Positions 1 through 17,969 of a stretch of 64,000 nt of DNA are shown piece after piece. A program made the position numbers and the translations under genes. The DNA is taken from assembly GCF_030435805.1 (NCBI RefSeq), contig NC_081303.1, positions 73,631,910 through 73,695,909 on the forward strand. The letters are read 5' to 3'. The notes under the pieces are model-generated. The model saw only the letters and a list, made by a program, of their open reading frames with translations, ran no database searches and was not told where the DNA came from. Origin of the DNA: Mustela lutreola (taxonomy: Eukaryota > Chordata > Mammalia > Carnivora > Mustelidae). How positions within the stretch are numbered: the first letter of the stretch is position 1; every line of letters starts with the position of its first letter.

Positions 1-19
1 AACGGCTTTCCTCCATCAG

Positions 20-760
20 CACTACCGCTACGTCGGCAAGACCGCAGACTTCCGGGGAACCATGATCCCCAGCGAAGCGCCCTTGCTCCACAACCAGGTC
101 AAGCTTGTGGACCCCGTGGACAGGCAAGCACACGCGGCCCTGGTCAGAGGGTTACCTACCCTGCGGGTCTCCATAGCTGTTGGCCACACAGATACCAAAG
201 GAACGGTGGGTCGTGGGCTCCGAAGTTGAGAGGGGCTATCCGTGTGATGGACATAAGCCCCCCTAGGTCGCCCCAGTACAGATGAACAGTGACAAGATGG
301 TGACCTGTTTTCAGCCCCTGGCTTTTTTGCGCGGAACGCAGCAGGAAGAGCTGGTCCCAGGCCGGGTTTCTCTCTTCCACCCCCTAGGAAGCCCACCGAG
401 GTGGAATGGAGGTTCACTGAGGCGGGAGAGCGCGTCCGTGTCTCCTCCAGATCAGGAAGAATTATCCCCAAACCTGATTTTCCCAGGGCGGACGGCATCG
501 TCCCTGAGACGTGGACGGGTGAGGCGTGGGCTGAGGGGCAGGAAGGAGGCAGGGGCTGGGAGGAGGGGGAGTGAGGGGTGTTACGAAGCCCTCCCACCTG
601 TGCTCCTTTCTCTGGCTCAACAGATGGTCCCAAGGACACCTCGGTGGCAGATGCTCTAGAAAGAACCTACGTGCCCCGTTTAAAGACACTGGAGGAGGAG
701 GTGATGGAGGCCATGGGGATCCAGGAGCCGCGGAGACACAAGAAAGTCTACTGGTACTGA
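20..760 (+). CDS. MRPL24: MRPL24, mitochondrial large ribosomal subunit protein uL24m (3' part)
   Basis: Component of the 39S subunit of the mitochondrial ribosome. Three coding exons are visible: 20-123, 388-518 and 624-760 (372 nt, 123 residues plus stop). They correspond to about residues 94-216 of the 216-aa human protein; the KOW-containing N-terminal half lies left of the window. The spliced protein begins [20 protein letters not shown] and ends [18 protein letters not shown], closely matching remembered human MRPL24. The exon starting at 20 follows CATCAG. The first intron uses a GC donor (CAG/GCAAGC at 124) and an AG acceptor at 386-387; the second uses GT (519) and AG (622-623). The frame joins only with the GC donor, giving D-R-K-P-T-E. 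The gene is tail-to-tail with METTL25B, about 300 bp away. Confidence 0.96.
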
Positions 761-826
761 ACCCAGGAGAGCAGCCTCTCCCCTCGTCTTCGTCGGGAAG
801 GCCAGGGCCACTCTTCTTCAGACTCC

Positions 827-832
827 AATAAA
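827..832 (+). terminator. MRPL24: MRPL24 poly(A) signal AATAAA
   Basis: Canonical AATAAA lies 67 bp after the MRPL24 stop codon, giving a very short 3' UTR. Cleavage is expected about 15-25 bp downstream. Confidence 0.85.
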
Positions 833-1148
833 GAGCCAAGAGTCCGCCCTGCCCCTGCGTGTGGCTCTTGTCTTCGGGTAGACGGAGCCACCTGAGCCCC
901 GCACTGTTTCCGGGACTGAAGGAAGGGGCCTTCTCAGAACCTGGATGGAAGTTCGCCAGCCTTCCCCTGGGCAGGGCCTGCAGCCTGCTGGGCAGGAGAC
1001 CCGTGAGGGATGGGGTGCAGCCCACGGGGCGGGCGGTGCGGGGGGCATGAGGCCCAGCCGCCGCGCCTCAGCATCTCCCCAGAGGAGGCTGCACACCTGT
1101 GCTTTTCCACACTGACCAATAATGGCAGAGAAATGAAGACTACACTTG

Positions 1149-1154
1149 TTTAAT
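1149..1154 (-). terminator. METTL25B: METTL25B poly(A) signal ATTAAA
   Basis: On the minus strand ATTAAA lies about 107 bp after the METTL25B stop codon. It is the only good hexamer seen between the two convergent 3' ends. The roughly 300 bp between the two signals hold nothing else I recognise. Confidence 0.7.
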
Positions 1155-1260
1155 AAATTAAAAATACATCTTTACATCGTAGAACACAAACCCACGGAAC
1201 AAGGGTAGAGGATGCTGGCTCTCTGAGTGGTAGGGCCTGGGTCGTCTCAGACGGGGTCTG

Positions 1261-8010
<6,750 letters not shown>

Positions 8011-8346
8011 GACAGCTCGGCCGAGGGCAGGTGACCCTCGCGAGCCCTACCGCTGGGGAGCTGGGGGCCGCGCCAGCGTGCTGGCTTCCCGGCTCGGGCC
8101 GTGCTCCGGACGGCGTTTCCCGCACGCTGGCGGGTGGCTCTGCTGTCTTTCCAGCCTTAAGCCCCCGCAGGCGGGTCTTACCGTTCCGCAGGCGAGCCTG
8201 CTCGCTTACCAGGTTCGCTTTCTTCCCCAGGGTGTCCTCCGGTCCCCCCGATGTCGGCCCGGGGGGTTCGGCAGAGGATGAGTCCTCCGTCTTCCTGTCA
8301 TCAGTAACCATTCTTCCCACTTGCGCCCTCGCCGTCCGCTGTTCTC

Positions 8347-11300
8347 ATGTCTACCTTGCTCCTCAATCTGGATTTTGGTGAACCCCCCCCAAAAAAAGCA
8401 GTTGAGGGGAATGCCAAGCACCGTAAATTTGTCAGGAAGCGGCGACTCCTGGAACGGAGAGGCTTTCTGAATAAGAAGAACCAGCCACCGGGCAAGGCGC
8501 CTAAGCTGAACTCCGAACCTGCAAAGAAAGGGGAGACTTCGAGCGTGGATGGCGCTTGGAAGGTCTCTCCCCTTCCAAAAAAGAAGAGCGTTGCCTCCAG
8601 CAGTGGACCAGAGCAGTCCCTGGACAAGAAGGCTGCAGTGCCGTGGCTGACCCCAGCCCCTGCGCAGAAGGCCGGGACCTCGGTGGGGAAGGTGGATTTG
8701 CTGGGGGAGTTCCAGAGTGCCCTTCCAAAGATTAGGAACCATCCAGCGCGCCCCCACAAGAAGGGCCCCCAGAAGAACCTTACTCAGAAGAACGCCCCAC
8801 AGAGCTCCTCCCAACCTCATTCAGACGATAAGTGTTCCGGAGCATCTCAGAAGATGGTGGCCATTGACTGTGAGATGGTGGGCACGGGTCCCAAGGGGCA
8901 CGTCAGCTCCCTGGCCCGATGTAGCATCGTCAGCTACCACGGAGACGTGCTCTATGATGAGTACGTCCTTCCCCCCTGCCACATCGTGGACTACCGGACC
9001 AGGTGGAGTGGCATCCGGAAGCAGCACATGGTGAATGCTACCCCTTTCAAGGTCGCCCGGGGCCAGGTGAGAGGCATGGGGTGCGCTGGACACAGCGAGG
9101 CACAGGCCATTCCTCAGCCAGCGGGTTCAGCCTGGGAAGGAGGCAGGTGGACGGCCAGGCGAAGGGGGCTTCCTGCTGAGGTGAGGCAGGCTGAGAGTCC
9201 AGGAAGTACCAGGTCGCTGCCGTGACCGAACGGGGGCAGCTGAGACCTACCTGAGCTCCCAAAACCAGTTCTCCTCTGGGAACTGGGAATCCACACAGGG
9301 AAGTAACCGCCGCCCAGGGGCAGAGCAACAGCCTCAAAGGGCGAGGGAAAGGGCTCCGTTTGGGAATGGTTGGTAGAGCTGGAGTTTGGGGCTGGGCATG
9401 GAGAGATGGAGACGGTTCTCAAGCTTCAGTGTGGCAGGCATGGGACCTGTGGGGGCCGCCTGCGCAGGGTGCTGTGCACACCTGGGACAGGGAGCCTGAA
9501 GCAGAGGGGATAAAGCACACGGCACAGGCGTGTTGGGGCTCTGGCTTCACTCACCGAGCACACCTCCCCGTTGTGGCCCCGTGCTGGAGGCCCGACGGGG
9601 GAGCGGCTGGTCTCAGGGGGCCTCCAGGGGGCGCCCGTGGTCCGCGTCAGTGGCTTCAGCTCCCTGTTCTCCAACCCAGCGGCTCTATCTGTTCTAGTGG
9701 TTGTGTTCTTGGTCTGACCCTCCGGGAGCTTCATCAGGGCGGCCGGGGGCCGGATCTTAGAGAGCACTTGGGAGGAAGGGCCGCACACTGTGGGCACCGC
9801 TGAGTAGGGTTGGAGAGAGGCAGGAGGTGGAATGGGTCTGAGATCTCAACTCCGCTTACCTCGGAGGAGGGCTGTGTGTCGAATGAACGCCCAGCGAAGG
9901 TGTTGGCGGCCGGTAAATGGCAGTGGTGGTCGGGAACCCGCAGGGACCTCGTTGATCGTAGACTCCCGTCCGGTGTTTGTCCTGACGCCCTTCCCGGTGC
10001 CTGTGCTGGGGTGTGAGGCTAGGGGGTCTGGCCCCGTTTGGGAGCTCCTGGGGGTTCTGCACCGACCACGGGACTGCCACTCTTGTTCACAAATGGGGCC
10101 CCACTTGGGGAATGGCCTTCAGACCTCACGGCACATTCTTTGGTGGTTCTCCTGCTTTAAGATCCTGAAACGGCGACAGGTTATTGCTTGGTCTCAGGAC
10201 TCCTGTGAATAAGGTTCCCGGGCAGCAGGGGAACGAGTTGAGCAGCGGGGCTGGCGTCCAGGCCGCTGGACCGCTTCCCTCTGCAGCCCGAGTCTCTTTC
10301 GTAGCTCGTAGGCCCTTCCAGCGTCTGACGGAAACCATAGACCCAACGCCCAGAAGAGCCCCACGTGCATAAACTATTTGCCTGTGACTTGGGACCCTGT
10401 TCCCTCCGCGCAGCCCATCTTCGACTGCGTTTGTCCAGCACGTGGGGTGGCTGGGGGAGTTCCCATAGCGGGCCTGAAAACTGCAGAGTCCGCAAGCGTC
10501 TCACACGGGACTGGGATTTGGGACTGGGGCGACTTAGCCTGTCGTCAGGGTAGAAATAAAGGAGAAGATACGGAGCCGCTGCTAAATCCAAACCAGGTCA
10601 TGTCACGGAGCTGGGCCTCAGATGGAAGACACCTTGTGGGGGGGGATGAGGCGGGCGAGTGCGTGGTGGAAGAGAGTCCGGAGGGACCCATGGGCACGTT
10701 GAGCCTCCGGGACGCAGGACTCCCCACCCCCCCCAGCCGCCTCCGCCGCCTCCTCCGCCTCCTCACCCCCACATCCTCTGTTCCTGTTTCAGATTCTGAA
10801 GATCCTCACGGGGAAGATCGTGGTGGGACACGCCATCCACAACGACTTCAAAGCCCTCCAGTACTTCCACCCCAAGTCCCTCACCCGTGACACCTCCCAC
10901 ATCCCACCCCTCAACCGGAAGGCCGACTGCCCGGAGAATGCCACCATGTCCCTGAAGACTCTCACCAAGAAGCTTCTGAACCGGGACATCCAGGTAGCGA
11001 CTCCCCAGATGCTGCGGGGCCCTCGGCGTGCGGGGTGGGGAGTGGGGGGCCCTCTTTGCTGCCTCGCTGCAGACTCTGGCCCCAGAATCACTCTGGACGG
11101 CGATGCGGGCGGGCCACCCTGATGGGAAGAGCTTGGCACAAAGGGGCCCCATAGTCTCTCCACCTGTATGTGGGGCCACGGTTCCTGTTCTCTGCTGCGC
11201 AGTGTCCTGGGGGTGGGGGGGTGTTTGGGAGAAGGAACATCTTCCGGTGTGTGCAGAAGCCCGGCTGGGAAAGGGAGAAGGCACAGCATGCTGCTCTGAG

Positions 11301-11754
11301 AGCCCGCGGAGTGGGTATCTCGGTCTCCTGTGTCACGCTTGCACGGGGAGGATGGCCCACCTGGCAGGAAGGCGGCGCACGCCGTGTAGAGAGCGGCTGT
11401 GGAAGTGGGGAGGTGCCGGACTCGGGAGGTCCGCCGGGGATCTGGAATATCGTGTGTGGCGAGCACAGAGCAGCGCGGCATGGAGAGCCCGCAGCAGGCC
11501 CCGGGGCGGGCAGGAGTGCGGGACTGGAGCCCGGCCTGCAAGGACCCAGCGGCGGTGGCGTGTCAGGCCGGGGGAGCCCGTCGGGAAGGGAGGAAAGAGG
11601 CTCTTATGGCTTCACGCTCTTGTCTCCCTCCCGTGTTCAGGTTGGGAAGAGTGGACATTCGTCCGTGGAAGACGCACAGGCCGCCATGGAGCTGTACAAG
11701 TTGGTCGAAGTCGAGTGGGAGCAGCACCTGGCCCAGAGCCCCCCGAAAGACTAG
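8347..11754 (+). CDS. ISG20L2: ISG20L2, nucleolar 3'-5' exoribonuclease, complete
   Basis: DEDDh-family exonuclease that trims the 3' end of 12S pre-rRNA during 5.8S maturation (known for the human protein). Three coding exons: 8347-9066, 10793-10993 and 11641-11754, 1035 nt and 344 aa (353 in the remembered human protein). Residues 1-165 are a basic, low-complexity nucleolar-targeting region rich in K, P and S. The exonuclease core follows: Exo I AIDCEMVG with D174 and E176, Exo [10 protein letters not shown] with H253 and D258, Exo [13 protein letters not shown] with H313 and D318. All catalytic residues are present. The nuclease block begins [11 protein letters not shown]; human has, as I remember it, four more residues (LPRK) before M. 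Both introns are GT-AG. The start matches human [18 protein letters not shown]. Confidence 0.97.
9621..9635 (+). promoter_or_regulatory. CTCF-type motif in ISG20L2 intron 1
   Basis: CCTCCAGGGGGCGCC matches the 15-position CTCF core (CCASYAGRKGGCRSY) at all but one position, plus orientation. Occupancy is not shown by sequence. Confidence 0.4.
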
Positions 11755-12416
11755 CAGCAGCGGGGGCGCTGCCCCCAGAGAACCGGGGCTCCGCCTGCTG
11801 GCGAGCTCAGCTGTGAGGGGGACACACGCCCACCCCGGGCTTAATACTTATGAGATCTCACGTCAGGCGTCGTGTCGTGTGTCTGGTTAAGGCCTCCAAG
11901 GAAGCAGGACAGCCCCACAGCCCCGCGCCGCTCCCCTCTTCCATGGTGCTAAGCCCGGGTCCCAGGGTGCTGGCCTCCAGCGGGCCTTCGACCTCCACGG
12001 GCAGGGCCCCTGCGCAGTGTCGCTGCCCCTGCTGCCTTATCACCGGGGAGGCTGCGGGTCCCATTTCACGCCTTCTGTTCTCAAGTAACGAGCAGCACCC
12101 CTCTCCCTCTCAAGTACCCTGGCGGGTGGCAGTGTGTCCCAGACCGCACTGAGCTGAGAGTCCCCGCCTGTCGCCCGTCCTTCTCACCCTGATCTCGGGA
12201 GGGCCCGGCCCGGGCAGGTCCAGTTCTTCGGGCTCCAAGGCAGTAGAGGTCAGAGCGTGACTGGGGAATCAACTTTTCTGACTGAGGAAAGCAGTCCCTT
12301 TCCTAAGGTCTTGGAGGGTTTGTTTAATGTAGATCCCCCTTGGTAGGTTAAAAAAGAATTTTAAGTGTTTTCGTGGTTTTTAGTCTTTTATCTCTAAAGA
12401 CTCAAATTATTCCCTC

Positions 12417-12422
12417 GATAAA
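12417..12422 (+). terminator. ISG20L2: Candidate ISG20L2 poly(A) signal (GATAAA)
   Basis: No AATAAA or ATTAAA was seen in the 700 bp after the stop. GATAAA in the AT-rich patch at 12360-12430, followed by TG/TTGTT-rich sequence at 12438-12460, is the best candidate. It would give a 3' UTR of about 0.7 kb. Confidence 0.35.
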
Positions 12423-12490
12423 CTTTTATAACGGAAACGTGTGTGCTGCTGTTGTTAGAGCTTCCCGTTAGAGAGTTTCTTCAGGAGGAG

Positions 12491-12592
12491 GCGCGCCTGG
12501 CTGGCTCAAGTCCGGCGTGCAGCTCTGATCTCGGGAGTAGTGAGTTCAAGCCCTCCGTGGGACATAGAGCTTACTTGGGGAACAGAAAAATC
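12491..12592 (+). repeat. SINEC, old fragment
   Basis: 'gcgcctggctggctcaag' followed by 'tctgatctcgggagtagtgagttcaagccc' and 'gagcttacttgggga' is a diverged tRNA-like head and body of an older CAN-SINE, lacking a clear tail. Confidence 0.7.
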
Positions 12593-12599
12593 ATGGCAT

Positions 12600-14255
12600 G
12601 CGGTCTTACGGGGCTGTGGCTGTGCGACAGTCCGCGGGTCTTGGTGGACGGCACTGTCGGCCCCCTTTCAGTGGAAGTCCTCAAGAAGCGACGCCCAAGC
12701 CTTTGCGTGTGGCCCGCATGCTCTGTTCCCTCGTCCTCGTCGCAGACCGAGCACGCCTGCAACGATGCCCCAAACCCCGAAAACGCCTTCCCGCAGAGGG
12801 GATGTGGCCAGCGGCGTGACTCGGTGGGCCTGTGGGAGGGACGGGCAGAGGGAGGGAAGGGTGCTTCGTGATGCCGGCCCGGTCGGTCCTGCTTGGGAAG
12901 GTGAGTCACAGGCCTGACCTCGTGTCCGGGATCACTGTGCACACTGTGTCTTGAGAGAACGCAGCCTTGGCGTCTGTTCCCGGACTTGTGCCCTCTTGAC
13001 TGGCTGGTTTGGCTCCCGGGGCGGTGTCCGCGTCACAGCCGCCCGTAGCAGGGAGTTTCCTGTGGCCACGCCAGACCTTTGCCATGGTCTTGCTGTCCCG
13101 TCCTGGCCACAAGGGGCTGCCTGCCCAGGCGGCTACGGGGCCCTGAGCAAGTTGGTTCCTGCTGAGCCCGACGTAAGGAATGTCTGTGACACTTGGGAGA
13201 GGTGCCAGGCGTCCTCACACACCTCCAGGTGCGAATCATCGAGGGCCGCACCCCAAATGGGGAGTACACGCGAGAGCAAGTGGGAGTCAACTTGTCATCC
13301 GTAGACTGGGAGCTGCCTGGGAAGGTCTCACTGGAGGTCGGCGTTGTGTGCGTCCGGGTAAACAGCCGGCAGCCCCTCACCCAGCCACCCCACCCCACCC
13401 GCCCCGCTCCCACCACGTCTGGTCTGGGTGCAGGGCTGGCCAGAGCCATCTGCTCACCAGGAAGAAGCTGGGGCCCAGAGGACCTTGCAACCATTTCCTC
13501 CGTGTTTCCTCTCATCACAGTTCCTGGTTAGAGCCCAGCTTGCCCTGCAAGGCTGCATGGGACCCTCTACCCAAGTCCCCTTCCTTCTCTGCCCTGTTCC
13601 CAGGGTCCTGGCTTCCTCTGAGGGCGGCCAGCGCCTTGCAGATTGCCGCATGAGTCCAGACCACGTGTTTACGCCAAACGCCTGTCCCTGGGCTGGAGCC
13701 CGGAGCCCGTGTAGGGAAAACACGCGTTCCCGGTGATACTGCCTTCCCAGCGGGAGGGGGTGCTGGGATTCAGAGCCCCCTCTGCAGGTGAGCTTGGGGA
13801 GGGGCAAGACCAGGAGAGATGTCTCCTGCTAGATGCCATCTCGGTGTTGTGAATCTTCATCAAACCAGTGGCTCTCACTGAGAAGGGGTTGGCGCTGCAC
13901 ACACACCCCACCCCCGCCAGTGGCCACAGCCAGCCCGCAAGGAGGAGCCGTTTGATTCCTGGTTTAACAGGATCACAGCTGACAATAGCAAGGTTCAACA
14001 GTGCTGGGATTAGGAACTTGCCCCAGGTCACAGGAGCCCAGATCCAAGTGTAGAGACAAATCCACATACGAAGGTGCCAGGTGTGTCCTGACTGTCCTCC
14101 CTCTGCAGCGAGCGTGTGGCTCCCGGAGCGCTGCCGTTCCCGGCGCCGGCAAGCAGCCTGTGGTATGAGAGCCGGTGACCTTATCACCGGGGCCTGAGTG
14201 GGATTCTGCCATGTACTAAATGTGGCATCAAGGGTTCCAGCCTTGAAACCCTGGG
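12600..14255. other. Intergenic, no gene recognised
   Basis: GC-rich unique-looking sequence. Possible MIR-like remnant at about 13965-14050 ('ggattaggaacttgccccaggtcac'). Several open frames run across it but none has splice or homology support. Confidence 0.5.
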
Positions 14256-14259
14256 ACTC

Positions 14260-14390
14260 GGAACACCTGGGTGGCTCAGGTGGTCAAGCATCCGACTCTT
14301 GGTTTCCACTTGGCTCCTGACCTTGGGCTTGTGAGTTCAAGCCCCGTGTAGGGCTCCACGCTGGGCAGGGAGCCTACTTAAAACCATGAT
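14260..14390 (+). repeat. SINEC, old, tail lost
   Basis: 'acctgggtggctcaggtggtcaagcatccgactcttggttt' (in degraded form) with 'gagttcaagccccgtgtagggctccacgctgggca' identifies an older CAN-SINE subtype. It ends at 'gagcctacttaaaa'. Confidence 0.85.
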
Positions 14391-15985
14391 GATTGCTTTC
14401 TACCCGTTACGTTAATGGCTGCTGTCAACAGCAATGGTGTCCGTGGGTCAGGCAGGGTGCTTGGTGCTCAGTCCTCTGGTGCTTGTGCCGTCCTCACTGA
14501 GTCCGGTGCTGGCACTCTCACATGATAGCTGGAGAAGCCTAGGTTGACACAAGAAATGTCGCCCAGGCCCAGTAGCCCGTGCGGGTGGCAAGCCTCTGGT
14601 CTTCACCACGCAGCCTCTGAGAAGACTGGGAACCCTTCCGCTCAGATCCTGCTGATGCACCTGCTGGGGGCCGGGTGTGGGGCCAGACACGAGGGAAGCG
14701 GCGTGGTCTTTGTCCACTGGCCGCTCACCGTCTGACAGAGGGACACCCGTCAGCTCACTTCAGACAGCCAGTGCGCCCCGAGACCGCTGTGGGATCTGAA
14801 GCAGGGGACCCATGAGGTCCCACTTGGGCTGCGGGAGGATAATGCTGGCCGCAGAATGGAAGCTGGATTGGAGAAGGGCCGGGAGACGAGTTCTGTGTGG
14901 ATACTTCGGATGAGCGCTGAGGGAGAGCTGCACCGTGAAGTGGGAGGAGACCTGCGAGTGTCCCCGCGGAGGGAGAATCAAGAAGACCTAGAGGTCTGGG
15001 CAGGAAGATTAAAGACAGCGTTGACAGTTCTGACCTGCGGGACACAGAGGCTGTCCTTCACCAACGTGAAGAGCCTTGGACTGGCAGGAGGGCTTCCTGT
15101 AGGAAGGTGTATACAGAAGAGCACAAGGCCGAGATCAGAGGCTTGGGAACACCCATCTTACAGGCCTGGAGGGAGGCCTGCTGGAGGCTGCCAGGGGCCA
15201 GAGGGCGACAGAAGAGTCTCCAGCAGAAAGGGGACAGTGTCCAACACCACGGCGAGGGCCAGTAAGATGAGAGCCAGGGAAAGGGTCTGCTTTTTGCATG
15301 AAATCGGGAGCTACAGCGGGCCCCGAAGGACGGGGAAGACGAGCTTCACCTTGACCATCAGTAGGGACACTTGTCTTCTGGGACCAAAAGGAAGGTGGGC
15401 GGTGTGGGGTGGATGGGTATGTTTCTGGGAAGCCCCTGGTGACCTGGTTTGCTCACGAAATCAGAGTATGAGCCAGAAGCCAGGGGACAGAAGCTGGGAG
15501 CCGCAGAGGCTGATGGAGGGCCTGCGGAGGGCAGAGGCTGGGGTTGGAACCTGGGTTTGCAGTGGTGGTGCAAGCTGGCTGGCAGGTCTTCTGGCCTTGT
15601 CTGGCAGCCCAAATGCAGAAGTGGCGAGTTTATGTGGTTGGGGCAAGGGGAGGCTGGGGTGTGCTGGAGCCCGTGGACTTGCAGCCCTAGAGGGCCTAGA
15701 GAGGCTGAGCTGTTGAATGAGGGTCAGAGATGTCCCGTGGCCAGCTGTGGGCTTAGAGACCCAGGAGGGGCGAACCCGAGCTGGATCCTCAGGGACCTGG
15801 GCAGACGTAGCAGCGAGCGCCTTCGGGGGGCTAAGGCATCGCCAAGGAGCGTGCGGAGTCCTGACCCCTCCGTGGGAGCTGGGCCCGACTCGGTCTCGTT
15901 CGCAGACCCGGTATTTGCAGCATACCTCTTCCACACCCCTCCCCAGGACCATTAAATACATGATTGAGTCAGGAACAAGAGGACT
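14391..15985. other. Intergenic, old repeat remnants
   Basis: No gene recognised. The stretch at about 15120-15350 ('gtccaacaccacggcgagggccagtaagatgagagcc' in part) resembles an ancient, widely dispersed mammalian repeat, heavily diverged. The open frame at 14856-15716 runs across it and is not supported as a gene. Confidence 0.4.
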
Positions 15986-15987
15986 AA

Positions 15988-16163
15988 GGCACCTGGAGGG
16001 CTCAGTCGGTTGAGCGTCTGCCTTCAGCTCAGGTCATGATCTTGGGGTCCTGGGATTGAGCCCTGAGTCCAGCTTCCCGCTCGGCGGGAAAACGGCTTCT
16101 CCCTCTCCCTCTGCCGCGTGCTCTCTCTCTTTCTATCTCAAATAAATCTTAAAAAAAGAAAAA
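15988..16163 (+). repeat. CAN-SINE (SINEC), full length with target-site duplication
   Basis: GGCACCTGGAGGGCTCAGTC head, GGTCATGATCTTGGGGTCCT, CT-rich block, AAATAAATCTTAAAAAAAG tail. Flanked by GAACAAGAGGACTAA (15973-15987) and GAACAAGAGTACTAA (16164-16178), a 15-bp duplication with one mismatch. Confidence 0.93.
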
Positions 16164-16229
16164 GAACAAGAGTACTAATGGAAGGCCCAGTTGATTATTT
16201 CTTTCAGCCTAATAGTCACTGATTTTGGC

Positions 16230-16900
16230 TGAAGTCACGTGTTTACTTGTTATTCATTTGTCCAGAAATGGTTATCGAGCACCAGCTTTTGCCAGACACT
16301 GTTGTACGACCAGCAAAATCTACTTGGGGTTCCTTGCAGTGGGGGCCGATGAGTGCCATGCAGGACAGTACGGAGGCAGGCAGGTGCACGAGGACACAGG
16401 ACTGTAGGTGGGTTGTAGAGAGAAGAGCTCTCTGAGGACAGGACATGGGAGCAGGGGCCTGAGGAAATCCATTGTGTAAACATCTGGGGAAGAACATTCC
16501 AGAAAGAGCAAGAGGTGCAAGGGCCCCGAGGCAGGCGTTCACTTGGCATGTTCGGGAGCAGCAAGCCCAGTGTCGCTGGAGCAGACTGGGCAGAGGAAAG
16601 GGTGGGAGTGGGGTCAGTGAGCAGGGCAGAGGGAAGCAGAAACCACAGAGCCTCTAGACCATTGTAAGGACGCAGCTTCTCTCTGCACAAAATGGCAGCC
16701 ACTGCAGGGTTTTGACAAAGGAGTGGTTTGAACTAACTCAGGGTGTAAAGGAAGCCCCCCTCCAACCCCTGGGCTGCTGGGAAGGGAGAGAAGAGAGACA
16801 GAACCACGGAGCTCTTGCTCTGTCTAAGGAAGAGATGCTAGGAGCCCGGGCAGCGGTGTTAAGTGGTCTAATTCGAAACAGACTAGCTTCCCACACCTGG
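16230..16900 (+). repeat. Old LINE2-like repeat
   Basis: Begins with 'ttattcatttgtccagaaatggttatcgagcaccag' (degraded), and continues 'aacattccagaaagagcaagaggtgcaagggcc', 'ggcatgttcgggagcagcaa' and 'cactgcagggttttgac'. These are phrases of one ancient mammalian interspersed repeat. Family name from memory; strongly diverged. Confidence 0.5.
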
Positions 16901-16944
16901 AGGATCTTTGGTGGGGGTGACCCTGAGCAAGTGTTTATTTTATT

Positions 16945-17134
16945 TTAAAGATTTTTATTTATTTATTTGATAGAGAGAAATCACAAGTAGGCAGAGAGGC
17001 AGGCAGAGAGAGAGGTGGGGGAAGCAGGCTCCCCGCTGAGCAGAGAGCCCGATGTGGGGCTCGATCCCAGGACCCTGAGATCATGACCCGAGCTGAAGGC
17101 AGAGGCTTAAACCACTGAGCCACCCAGGCGCCCC
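16945..17134 (-). repeat. CAN-SINE (SINEC), young, perfect target-site duplication
   Basis: Minus-strand copy with (TTTA)n tail at its left end and the GGGGCGCCTGGGTGGCTCAG head at the right end. Flanks carry a perfect 16-bp repeat AAGTGTTTATTTTATT (16929-16944 and 17135-17150), so insertion is recent in evolutionary terms. Confidence 0.95.
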
Positions 17135-17154
17135 AAGTGTTTATTTTATTGCCT

Positions 17155-17249
17155 TTCCTTTCTTTTCTCGAGTAAGCTCAACATCTGACATGGGGCTCGA
17201 ACTCACAACCCAAATATCAAGAGTCGCTGAGCTGGCCAGGCGCCGCCCG
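17155..17249 (-). repeat. Older SINEC fragment beside the young copy
   Basis: 'ctcgagtaagctcaacatctgacatggggctcgaactcacaac' through 'gctggccaggcgccgccc' is the complement of an old CAN-SINE. The younger element at 16945 sits at its T-rich end. Confidence 0.7.
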
Positions 17250-17743
17250 AACAAATACCTAAATCCAGGCAGACATTTTGGCCTCTGAAGTCTCACCTGG
17301 GCTGTGTACGCACGGCACAGCCACCACGGAGTGCCCAGGGAGCGATCGCACCCTGGGGGGCAGGACCCAGTGTGGTCCGCTTTGGTGATTGGCCGCAGCC
17401 TCTGGCAGACAGACTGTGAGAGCTTGTCCAGGCAGTGATGAAATGCGTAAGGGCCATCTAGGGGTGTGGGGGGCCGGGCTTCCCCCCGAGGCCCTGGCTA
17501 CCTCAACCCCAACCGCCTTCGGAGCCTCTGCTCGGGTCCTGTCCCTCCTCTCTGCCCCCACCACTTGGCTGGGCTGACCTGCAGGCTTGCGTGCTTAATA
17601 GGTCTGCTGTCTAGCCTCGCTCTGGGACACCCCCGACCCTGGGCTTTCTTGGAAAGGTTTATGTGACACGTCAGATTCTGAGAGAGGTGCAGATAGGGGG
17701 AAAGGCATGGAGAGAGGAGGCAGTTTTAAGAATTTGGCTTGGA

Positions 17744-17951
17744 GGGGCACCTGGGGGGCTCAGTGGGTTGAGCCTCTGCCTTCGGCTCAGGTCATGATCC
17801 CAGGGTCTTGGGATCGAGCCCCGCGTCGGGCTCTCTGCCCGGCAGGGAGCCTGCTTCCCCCTCTCTCTCTGCCTGCCTCTCTGCCCGCTTGTGATCCCTG
17901 TCTCTCTGTCAAATAAATAAATAAAATCTTTTAAAAAAAAGAAGAGAAAAG
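17744..17951 (+). repeat. CAN-SINE (SINEC), full length with target-site duplication
   Basis: Head GGGGCACCTGGGGGGCTCAG, complete body, tail (AAAT)n AAAATCTTTTAAAAAAAAG. Direct repeats GAATTTGGCTTGGA (17730-17743) and GAATTTGGCGTGGA (17954-17967). Confidence 0.93.
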
Positions 17952-17969
17952 GAGAATTTGGCGTGGAAA

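Noticed and set aside
13193-13531. Plus-strand frame with protein-like text (RIIEGRTPNGEYTREQVG).
   Set aside because: No recognisable domain, no splice context and no poly(A) signal; likely chance. A protein search of this stretch with a clear hit would reopen it.
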